Assembly (NCBI GenBank): GCA_021234155.1
Contig: JAJEKV010000050.1
Location: 8,672,548 to 8,736,547, forward strand
From: Isoetes taiwanensis
Lineage: Eukaryota > Streptophyta > Lycopodiopsida > Isoetales > Isoetaceae
Length of the DNA: 64,000 nt
Reading direction: 5' to 3'
The notes beneath the pieces are model-generated. The model made no database searches. It was not told the origin of the DNA and saw nothing but the letters and a program-made list of their open reading frames with translations. This document shows positions 1-11,931 of the stretch, in pieces; position 1 is the stretch's first letter; each line of letters starts with the position of its first letter. Made by a program: the position numbers and the translations under genes.

Positions 1-2019
1 TATATAGCACAATAACAGGGGGTTCCAAGGGGATTTGATATGGATGTAAAAATGACAATTCCCGAAAGCATAGACCATATATCCCTACAACAATTGAATG
101 GGTTGTTATAAGATAGAAAATAATTATATTAACCCACTGGATATATTGATTAAAGTAGTCTTATTAAAACATTGAGTTACTTTGGTAAAGGTTCGAGTCT
201 TATTAACTTTCATATTCTAAAACCTTAGGCCAAGCTGTATAGAGGTTCAATATTCCCTCAAAATCTTAGGCGAACTCGTATTTTATATTTCAAAATTATA
301 GGCGCCTGCAATCATAAATAGCCACAAGCGAAACGACGAGACGAGAGGTACCCAGAGGCCCCAACATACATTCTGGGTCATAGGATCGACGGATACGATG
401 ATTGTGGTAGTCCAGGGTGCCCTTCGTTTAGAATATGTAGCAAAATAACAGGGGGTTCCAGGGGGATTTGATATCGATCTAAAAATAACAATTCCTGAAA
501 CCATAGACCATATATCCCTAAAACAATTGAATGGGTTGTTATAAAAAAAACATAAATTCAAGATAAAAAATAATCACATTAGCTCACTAGGTATATTGGT
601 TAAAGTAGTCTTATTAGAATATTGACTTATTTTGGTAGAGGTTCGAGCCTCCGTATTTCATATTCTAAAATCTTAGGCAAAGCCGTATAGAGGTATGATA
701 TTCCCTCAAAACCTTAGGCGAAATCGTATTTCATATTTCAAAATCATAGGCGCCTCCTCCAATCATAAATGACTATAAGCAAAACGAGAGGTGCCCACAG
801 GCTCCAACATACAATCCAGTTGTAGGATCGACGATCCAATGATTGTGGTGGTCCAGGTGCACCTCGTTTAGAATATGTAGCAAAATAACAGGGGGTTCCA
901 AGGGGATTTGATATGGATGTAAAAATAACAATTCCTGAAACCATAGACCATATATCCCTAAAACAACTGAATGGGTTGTTATAAAAAAAAACATAGATTC
1001 AAGATAGAAAATAATCACTTTAACTTACTGGACATATTGGTTAAAATAGTCTTATTAGGACATTGAGTTACTTTGATAGAGATTTGAGCCTCCGTATTTC
1101 ATATTTTGAAACCTCATGCAAAGCCGTATAGAGGTTCGATATTCCCTCAAAACCTTAGGCGAACTCATATTTCATATTTCAAAATCATTGCGCCTCCAAT
1201 TATAAATGACTACAAGCAAAACGAGAGGTACCCAGAGGCCCCAACATATATTATGGACCATAGGATAGACGGATCCGACGATTGTAGTAGTTTATAATGC
1301 ACCTCATTTAAAAATATATGTAGCATAATAATAGGGGGTTCCAGGGGAATTGGATATGGATGTAAAAATGACAATTCTTGAAACCATAGACCATATATCC
1401 ATAAAACAATTGAATGGGTTGTTTAAAAAAAAATATATAGATTCAAGATAGAAAATAATCACATTAGCTCACTGGATATATTGGTTAAAGTAGTCTTATT
1501 AGGACATTGAATTATTTTAGTAGAGGTTTGAGCCTCCGTATTTTATATTTTGAAACCTCATGCAAAGTCGTATAGAGATTCGATATTCCCTCAAAACCTT
1601 AGGCAAACTCATATTTCATATTCAAAATCATTGCGCCTCCAATCATAAATGACCACAAGCAAAACGAGAGGTACCCAGAGGCCCCAACATATATTCTGGG
1701 CCATAGGACAGGATCTGACAATTGTAGTAGTTTATAATACACCTCATTTAAAAATATGTAGCACAATAACAGGGGATTCCAGGAGAATTGGATATGGATG
1801 TAAAAATGACAATTCTTGAAACCATAGACCATATATCGCTGAATGGGTTGTTATTTAAAAAAACATAGATTCAACATATATCGCTAAAACAATTGAATGG
1901 GTTGTTTTTAAAAAAACATAGATTCAAGATAGAAAATAATCACATTAGCTCACTGTATATATTGGTAGAGGTTCGAGCCCTCGTATTTCATAAATGACCG
2001 CAAGCAAAACAAGAGGTAC
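1..2019. repeat. Tandem array of a ~445-bp repeat, about 4.5 copies
   Basis: The same block recurs in order at about 273, 726, 1166, 1611 and, shortened, 1985. Each block has the landmarks TTCATATTTCAAAATCAT, then 'aatcataaatgac', then 'gaggtacccagaggcccc'. Spacing is 453, 440 and 445 bp, and the last unit is shortened to about 374 bp. Every unit also carries a GGTTCGAGCCT-like string (190-200, 640-650, 1081-1091, 1525-1535, 1970-1980), which resembles a Pol III B box. No coding capacity is convincing, and short ORFs here simply recur with the repeat. The array runs off the left edge, so its true length is unknown. It ends where the inverted-repeat element at 2030 begins. Confidence 0.85.
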
Positions 2020-2029
2020 CCAGGAACTC

Positions 2030-2560
2030 CATTAGAGGTAATTTGAGATCTCATTTTGTCCCATTAAGGGATGCTTAAAAAGCCACATCAGCTTTTTAAA
2101 TTGTCCAATAAGAGAAGAGCTCCAATGTATTTTATTCCAGATGTGGCGCCCAATGCAGCTTCTAACTAACTTTTGCAGTGTCATTTTTCTACTATAACTT
2201 TTGATCAAAAACTCCGATTCGAACACTATTTGTGGCAATGGATTCGTCTCCTCAAGATCTTTCTAATGACAACCCATTGTTATATCTTTTGGGATGTAAA
2301 TATATAAGAAAAGAGCAAAAAACCATATTTTTTAAGGTTAACACATATGGCTTGTATTGAAATACATCATAACCATATATCACTTGAAAGATCTTTTCAT
2401 TCTGCATCTAATGCAACAAACGCCATGAGTAGATCAAAAGTTATAGGGAAAAATGACAATGAAGTTGTTAATGCTGCATTAATTGCAGTTTGATGTAGAG
2501 TACTCATTCTATTGGAGGATTCTTATGGGGACAAAAGGAGATCTCAAATTACCTCTAATG
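2030..2560. mobile_element. Non-autonomous DNA transposon (MITE-like) with ~30-bp terminal inverted repeats
   Basis: The left end 2030-2063 starts CATTAGAGGTAATTTGAG and is matched in inverse orientation by 2527-2560, which ends CTCAAATTACCTCTAATG. The arms are about 34 nt with one or two mismatches and enclose a 531-bp AT-rich element without transposase. I could not identify a clear target-site duplication, so the superfamily is open. It sits exactly between the 445-bp tandem array and the LINE. Confidence 0.75.
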
Positions 2561-2721
2561 CAGGCAGAGGTAAAATGGGTTGGATGGCGCAGCCCACATG
2601 CTAGGGTTTTGTCGCCGATTCAGTCTGAGATATCTCCCTCCTCCAGTGTCCGTTTCCTGCGATTCTTGGTGTGTTGGAAAGCATGCGCAGTGAGCTTTCC
2701 AATTGAGCTTTCCAATGGTGT

Positions 2722-4508
<1,787 letters not shown>

Positions 4509-4582
4509 GCTGATCAAGTGGATAATGAGTCTCATATACAGGTTGATATGGACTTAGAACATCCTCTACATCCACCTGATCA

Positions 4583-6327
4583 ATGAAGTTAATCTCCTGG
4601 AATGTGCGGGGGGTTGCCTCCTCCCTTTAAAAGGAGCAGGTTGTCCATGGCCCTGGCTAGGTGGGACTCAGATTTCATTTGTTTGCAAGAGCATAAATGC
4701 AAGAAAGAGGATGCCCACAAAGTTGCTGCAGTAATCAATAGGCAGTACAATGTTCTTGTGGCGGCTGCAGACTCGGCAAAGGCTGGTGTCCTTACAGCAT
4801 GGAGGAGGACCATTACAGTGTCATTTACTCAGATTGATAGATTTGGCCGGTGGATCATAATCAAGTGGTTTGATAAGATGCAAGAATGGGGATTGGTTAA
4901 TGTATATGCGCATAATCGACCACATCAGAGAGTCGCATTATGGGCTTCTTTGCGTTCCAAATTACTGAGGTTAGGCTCCCCTGTTACATGGACCATGGTG
5001 GGTGATTTTAACATGGTCGAGCTTGAGCAAGACATATGTGGCAGAGGTGCAGAGTGCAGTGCAGGGCTTTGAACGGGAGCAATGGCACCGCTTAATGCAA
5101 GATTGTGGCTTCACAGAAGTTGAGGGTCCCTCAAGTTTTACTTGGTGTAATGGCTGGTTGGATGGTGGTAGAGCATATGCAAGATATGATAGAGGCTACT
5201 ATAATGCTTTGGTAGCAACCCTGTTGCTTGCTTTTTATCGTGAGAACCTGTTGAATACTGCGATTTCTGACCATAATCCACAGTATTTCTCTTGCTCTCA
5301 TACAGTGGCGCATGCTGCATCTAAGACATATTTCAAGCTAGATACATTTTTCTTGAAGGATGAGGAATTTTTGGCAGGTTGTAGACATGCATGGTTCACT
5401 TCTTTCTCTCGGCACAGGGGCATGGCAGGTATTGTTGATGCTCTCGCTGCTGTGAAGTCTTTTGCTAGAGGTTGGGGTCGTGAATGGGCTTCTGCTAATT
5501 GGAGCCTTCTGCTGGCTCTTTATCAGCAAATTGAGGCATGCAGGTCTGTTGCCCCATCAGATGGTCATGTGGAGAAGCAAATTTTGTGTAGCATTCGGCA
5601 GATGGAATCTGAACAGGTGCAATCTGCTCGCATTAAAGCTGGGCTGCAATGGTTTAAGGAGGGAGACCGATGCATAGGTTTTTTCTTCAGAGCTGCCAAA
5701 ACAAGAAAACTAGCTGCATCTCTTCAGTCTCTGCAGATTCAGGATGGGCTTGTTATTTCAGATCCAGCTGGGCTTAGAGGCTTTTTGCACAATCACTTTT
5801 CAGCTTTCTTCACTGCTCGGCGTCTTCCCTTTAAGTCAGATTTTCAAGCGGCTTTGCTTGCTAAGGTTCATCTTATAGTCACCAATGAGCAAAGGGCCAC
5901 TTTAGAGGCTGAGATCAGCCAGAATGATTTAGTTGAGGTCACATTCTCTCTCAAGAGGGGCAAGTGTCTGGGTCTTGATGGTATTCCGGTGGAATTTTTC
6001 CAGGAGTATTGGGATTGGCTTGGTGCAGATGTGTATGATGCTTTCAGGGATTTTAAAAGATAGACCCTTATTCCAAAATGTTCTTCCATTTCAGATTGGC
6101 GTCCCATTACCTTGTTGTCCTCAGTGTACAAGACCTTTGCTAAAGCTTTTGCTCAGAAGCTTTGTGGCATGCTTACTGAGTCCATCTCTTCCACACAATC
6201 AGGTTTCTTGCCTCGCCAGTGTATCTTGAATAATGTGGCAGCAGCGTATGAGGGTCTCTATTGGGCTAGAATGCATGGTTACCCCATTGTATACTTGAAG
6301 CTGGATTTTGCAAAAGCATATGACAGT
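4583..6327 (+). pseudogene. LINE ORF2: AP-endonuclease domain plus 5' part of reverse transcriptase
   Basis: The start at 4583 gives MKLISWNVRG, the usual beginning of plant LINE ORF2 endonucleases. A one-base shift in the following G run moves the frame to the segment ending near 5060, which includes the EEP motif GDFNM. A second shift leads to 5050-6063, with a 'YDRGYYN' segment and 'SDHNP', the C-terminal endonuclease motif. The RT follows with KCLGLDGIPVEFFQ, then after another shift WRPITLLSSVYK, QSGFLPRQ and LDFAKAYDS. The protein would nick target DNA and prime reverse transcription. This copy lacks the YxDD catalytic block because homology ends at about 6327. Confidence 0.8.
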
Positions 6328-8892
6328 GCATGCACTCTGCAGTATGTTAATAGAAATACATTTGAAAATGATGTTGCATGTTTTTATTAGTTGCAATGTC
6401 TGATTGAAGCTTTCATGCAGCTATTTCAAGTCAGCAATTCTTTATTCAAATTGACAATTTCTTCTTCATTAGTACAAGACGACTTCTAGGACTCGAACGT
6501 TCATGTATGAAAGCAACTCCCTGAGCAGAAGTTGCTGCCTAAATTTGTCACAGATAGATGCATACTGTAAAGTTTTATTTGATGGATGCATCCATATTTT
6601 TTTCCTGTAGGGTTGGAACTCTATATATTTTGTTTGGCGGCCTTGCAAATGGATTTCTCCATGAAATCATTTTATTCAAGGGCCTTTATTGTCTATCTTC
6701 TGGCTGAGACCGTTTTCCCGAGACCTGATTTTTATTATGGATGCAAGAGGTGAGACTTTTGCCATATAGTTCTTTCCAAGTCAAGCAAGTATTGAGAATC
6801 ATTTATTGCATCTTTTGTTCATATTCTCATTCTCATATTCAAGCTAACAAGCAAATTGGGATTTTTAGAGTTGGGATTGTTATTTAGACACTGACATGCA
6901 TTACAAGCTTCAAAATCTTCTCATCTCCATCTCATCACATCTCCTATTCTTCATCTGATCCTTGATGGGTCTAGGCATCTGAAGTGCCAAGGAAAATGAT
7001 TTGAAAATCATGTAGGATCTATTTGGCTAGCTATATCTGTGTCTTTCATGTCATTTGCTAATTGCATAGTGCAAATTACATCTTAATGTTACTAGTACAT
7101 CATTGTCCCATCATTACTTCAGAGCTCTACATACAATCATTTTTGCTACATTTCTACACAGGAATGGAATGTAGGTGTACGATCTAGGCAACTTAGATTA
7201 GAATTATTCCTTTGCATTCTATGCGTGTCGAGGATCTATTCTTTCACTTCCATTGGGAGGATATATTAAGAGATATATGCAGTGCAATCGAGATTTTGAG
7301 TTCAGTTTGTTAATTACTAGAATGTTGATATTGGTTGACAGGAAGCACAAAATGAGGCAGGGAGGTCAAATGCTAAAAATAAATTCAATGCTGAGCTTGC
7401 AGAACTTCCAAACACTTTCCCAAGAGAGCTACACTTAGAGCCAAGTTCTGCATTTAGCAGGTGAGGCAGAAACTCCACTTTTTAGCACTGTCATGGTAGT
7501 CTCAATACTTGCTGGAATAAAAATACAGGTTATTGGTAAAAAGTCACAGGCTAACTGCCCAGTTTGCCTAACAACTGTAGTACATCTTAACTTTGTTGTA
7601 ACGACAACGGGCATGCATATAATTGTGGTTGCTATTAACAGTATCTTTCGCCTTCATTAGCAATGCTCTGGTATAAGGTCAAGCCATTATATATAGTCTT
7701 CTGAATTAGAATCCCAACTAGAGTTCGGTAGTGTAAAAGTCCCATATTATAGATTCTTCTTCCAGATATTGATCTTAATATAACAGTTGGAACTAGGAAA
7801 GTCTATGTTTAGGCCATGTATAGAAACAGATTCTTTGTTTAGTTATGCGTAGATGTGCCTATTCAGTCATTGAAATGTTCCAACTTTATGTTCACAATGC
7901 AAATTGTTAGACACCTTCACTTTCGCCGGCTGAGCTGTTGTGGACCAATCAATAGGTCCACAATAGCTCAAGTAACAAAACAAATGTATGTTTTATATTT
8001 CACATCTAGTTCAATTGCACTTTGTTCGTTCTTTGTATGTGTTTCATGGCTTCATTGTTAAATACGGATCTCTTTTAGCCAGCAATGTTGACAATATCTA
8101 TTGCCCAGCATCAACTTCATGTTGTGCATTCAATTGTTTACATGATGTAAACATTTAGTTGACAAATCACAGAGACAAATGTGTAATCGACATGGAATGC
8201 AAGTATTTGTGTACAAGTCACATAGATTTCCTTCCCTATACCATATGCTTTATAGGTGAACGGGGTTCGAGATTGGAATTGTCTACAATTTGGTCTCTAC
8301 ATAACTTGCTAAGTTCAAATACTTTTGTCATTTATAAATATTGATGTACATTATTTATATTCTTTCTAAAGCATTGATTAGAAACCACCTTTTCACCTTC
8401 AAATACAATATCCATGTTTGTCTTATTCCCTAGATCAAAAGACACTATCAAGCAATCAATATATGATGCATTTTTTAGATTTGTAAGGCATTGAGATGCC
8501 AATATAATCCATTTTGACAAAAACATAATAAAGGAGAGAATTAGAGTGAAAATCTATCATCATTGGATTTGTAGAGATAGCTTTATGAGTTGTGTATATT
8601 GATTCAAATTAATGCCACGAAATTGTTTAATATGCTATAAAGGTAGTAATGGATCTCACATCATTTAGCTTTGTGTTCCTAAGTTTTTAGTTGGTAAAGT
8701 GTTGGCGGAGCCTTTCATTTCAAATTGTATTGACTATGCTTAGCTAACTTTGTTTCAGTAAGCAACCTAAGTGCATGAGTTTGGCGGTGAAATTCAAACA
8801 CTATAGTTTGATTCTCTGTTTGCTACATACTCAATGGTCAAATAACTTCCATACCATTAGTAAATAAATTTGCCCCTACTCCTCCAATAAAG
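6328..8892. other. Intergenic AT-rich sequence, nothing recognised
   Basis: About 2.5 kb with only short, unconvincing ORFs on either strand. I see no transposon termini, tandem repeats, RNA genes or splice-consistent exons. It may be old, decayed transposon sequence. Confidence 0.5.
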
Positions 8893-10393
8893 TGTAATAC
8901 CATTCTAGACTGCCACTTGCACAACATGCTTTGCAATTGGCATCTCTTTTTGCAACGACTTTAGGTCATTCATTGGTTGCATGCGTAATACTTATCTTGT
9001 AGGGACTATATAAAACATCATTATCTAGCGGGATGTAACTACATGTAACAATGCAATTGTGAATGACAAGGGTATGATATCCAATGTGAAAATGCTAAAG
9101 GTAATAGCATTGCAACAAAACAATCATTTTCAGATTGAAGATCAATGATCTTTAAGCAAATCTTTTAATTAGACTCATCTATAGTGAGAGTTAAATATAA
9201 AATTCACCAAAAGCCACACTTGATCTAATGCCCGCCAGTAAACATTTGCTCCGCAATTTGATTTGTACACAAAGTATCATGGGCCTTTTGTTTACAAGTG
9301 TCTTCTACATATAGAGCTCCTTTGGTTCACCTATGAAATAACGAAGGATCCACGAAGAAAATAATCAAAGTTCCATAAACAAGACATGAGGTAAGAGGTT
9401 GGAAACATGAAACACTCCTATACTAAAGGTACTTTCTCGTAGCACTCTTGCCCCGAAGTACGTTGGGGCTCATGCCCTCTTTTTCTGTTCTGGTCCCATA
9501 ACCCGATTGGGTTCTCGTGGACGTTAAAAACTCTTACCTTACCTTACCTTACCTTACCTTAGCTAAACATACACTTGCATCAGAACGCGTGCTTTTCAGA
9601 ACTAGGATAATGCAGCATAACTATTTGTTGTATTCTTTTATCAATCTGACTCATTACAACTGGGAAAATAGGCAAAAGATGAGAAATCAGAATACAGAGA
9701 CTGGCTATTTTGAGCCAACCACTTTAAGCTGTTATAAATCAAAATCTTCGAGAAACTCTAATTGAAGGGGCAATCTCCAATCAATGAATTGCACTATTTG
9801 TGTGGTTATATAATCCTTGAAGATGTTGCTTTACATAAGCCATATCCTCGAATACTATTTGTGGTAGAAAAAAGATAAATCTTGCTTATTTTAGAATAAA
9901 TATAACAACCCAAGTTAACAAAATTGATTCATCTAAAAAATATAAGATAACCTTGAAGTTTTGCTCAAAGGGACGTTGTTTTGGAACAAATAGGCTTGGA
10001 GAAAAGTTTTAGAGTTTTCGTTACAAAGGTTTTGGTGGTTGTCCCGTGTTTGTTTGGAGGGAGGGAATTTGTCTCATATGAAGGAATGCTCTCTAGCCTG
10101 AGAATTATTTATTCATGGAAACTCCAATTATCAAACTGATTCATGAGGCGTTTAACATGATGAAAGTACGGATCCGATGTGGCATTATTCGTGTATTGTG
10201 TTCTCGGAACAAAGATGATGAGATCAGGAACTAAATGATGAGATTAAGACACAAGCGTGGCAGCAAGTCAAGCTTACAAGTCAGCTATAAACAACAAACA
10301 CCATATCACTTCAACGTCATATTCTGGTTATAGACTGTACACTATGAGAATGAAGAAAAGCCCCATCTACATTGCATTCACAAAGGAGCAAAA
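8893..10393. repeat. Duplicated block X1 (partner at 33079-34690)
   Basis: The segment starting 'tgtaataccattctaga' runs in parallel with 33079 onward for about 1.5 kb at high identity, down to 'catctacattgcattcac'. It has no convincing coding content. The two copies differ by retroelement insertions: X1 has one at 9453-9560, and X2 has others at 33530-33706 and 34697 onward. Each copy therefore reveals the other's unoccupied target sites. Confidence 0.85.
9453..9560 (+). mobile_element. RTE-family 3' end micro-insertion with a TTACC tail
   Basis: This stretch is absent from the duplicate block, where the matching site is at about 33800-33815. The insert has about 77 bp ending CGTGGACGTTAAAAA, then ACTCTTACC and repeated TTACC units. 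The left flank ACTCTTGCC and the right junction ACTCTTACC look like a 9-bp target-site duplication. The tail repeat unit resembles this target sequence. Confidence 0.75.
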
Positions 10394-11543
10394 CATAATT
10401 GATGAATATGTTTTGGCCCTTTCCATCATATTGGAAATGAATATATGTGTTTAGACAAATGATAGTATTCTCATTATGGTTCAAGTAATTATCATCATTG
10501 TTCAAGTAGCTAAAATGCTATTTAAAAAGGATGGAATTACATGTATTGGCAATTTTAATATTTAGAAAGAACAATTGGATTAACACTTCCATTAGTACCT
10601 ATAAACCAACTAAACAAACATTTGCATTGCCATTAACATGACATCCCAATGTAGCGCATCGTCATTCCCTAAACAAAAAGAACAACCAAAGCACAATGGT
10701 TCTTTATTTTTGAATCTTAAAGGCTTGCTCTGTATTACATTTCCCCCCCTAAAAGCCACGTTGTATTACTCTAGCCATTAACGAAACCACCTCTTCAAAT
10801 TGTGTCTAAAAGCCGGCACGCCGCACCCATAACTAGTCATGTTTATACTTTGAAAGGTAATGTTCTTTTTCTATCTATAATGTTTTAATGCACCTAAAAC
10901 ATATATATAGCCATAAATGCATTCCACACGTACACCGTTCAATGCCCGGCATCGTCGGGCACACGTTTCTAGTGTTTTCTTAATTTCAATGTCTGGTTTT
11001 CACACACATGCAGTGCTATAAATTGTAGCATGTTGACTTGTGTTCAACACTGTTCCATGAGTTTCCTGTTGCGGGAATGAAAGTAATTCATGAAAACCTC
11101 TTGTCTTCCATGTAATCTCTGTTTGGATCTTCTGTTATATGTTTGAGTGTGTCATTCATCTTCCTCATTGTGGCTTGATGCGTAGAGGCTTCGAAGTCGC
11201 AAGATGGAGCCATGGCTGGTTTATGCACCCTTCAGAACTTGAACTTCTACGGACATGATTGATTTATGTATTCTATTATTCATTTGTATTATATTTCAAA
11301 GCCAGTGCCAAGCTCCTGTCACTACCACTTTCTTTCACTGTTGTAAATTCGGACTTGACTTTTCTTTTAACTTGTATACCATGCTCCTGACTTTTCATTG
11401 ACTTGTATACCATGCTCCTGAAATCTTTGGTTGACGTGGAAAAGCTTGTTTGACCCCATCTTGTTTTTGGTCTACGACTAGGCTTTGAGAATATGGTATA
11501 AGCTCTGGTAGATTTTCTGGTTTATGGGTCCAGAGGCAACGAG
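10394..11543. other. Spacer upstream of globulin gene A
   Basis: AT-rich sequence with no gene. It contains a Helitron-like terminus at 10943-10972. A short direct repeat around 11360-11415 repeats 'acttgtataccatgctcctga'. Block A with the globulin gene begins at about 11544. Confidence 0.5.
10943..10972 (+). mobile_element. Helitron-like 3' terminus (hairpin plus CTAG|T)
   Basis: A GC-rich stem TGCCCG...CGGGCA (10943-10948 with 10956-10961) lies 7 nt before CTAG at 10969-10972, which is followed by T. A hairpin, a short spacer and CTRR next to a host T is the standard Helitron 3' end. An AT-rich tract precedes it. I did not find a matching 5' TC terminus, so the size of the element is unknown. 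Confidence 0.55.
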
Positions 11544-11650
11544 TATAGGGCTGCAAATTTGTTCAAATTTGTTGCCTCTAACATTGCGAATTGTCCAACA
11601 CCTCCTTAAGTGCAGAAAAGGTAACTCTACCTTGCTGGAAAAAGTAGGTG

Positions 11651-11876
11651 ACCATTTTGCATGCATGGAGACGGTATAAGGGGCAAGGGGGGGATTTTTT
11701 TGGAACCATTGGTTTGTTTTAGGGGTTTCCTACATGTGAAATGGATATGTGTAACAGAGAGATTCCGCTTTGATGGTCCAAAAATGGATAAGGTGGTGGA
11801 AAAATGCTACGTGGGGGCTTGAATCGAAAGAGTACGCCACCATTTTGCATGCATTATGCATTGAGACAGTATAAAT
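11651..11876 (+). promoter_or_regulatory. Promoter of globulin A: two RY boxes, ACGTGG box, TATA box
   Basis: A TATA box TATAAAT lies at 11870-11876, about 56 bp before the chosen ATG. An RY/legumin box CATGCA is at 11848-11853 and a second at 11660-11665. An ABRE/G-box-like ACGTGG is at 11809-11814. The unit CCATTTTGCATGCAT...GAGACRGTATAA occurs twice (11652 and 11841), so the core promoter module is itself duplicated. RY boxes are bound by B3 factors of the ABI3/FUS3/LEC2 type in seed plants. Seed- or spore-type maturation control is inferred from this. Confidence 0.7.
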
Positions 11877-11931
11877 GAGGCCAGTGCAATGCATAGCAGA
11901 GCAGACCCGTCAGTTAGTTCTACTAACAGCC

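Noticed and set aside
1961-1990. Functional tRNA gene at the B-box-like motif
   Set aside because: No complete cloverleaf could be drawn; acceptor and anticodon arms do not pair.
1-2019. CRISPR-like array
   Set aside because: The repeat unit is ~445 bp in a eukaryotic genome, with no short repeat-spacer pattern.
11875-11931. Earlier in-frame ATG extending the globulin N-terminus by 19 residues
   Set aside because: It overlaps the TATA box, so it should lie upstream of the transcript. It would also bury the signal peptide.
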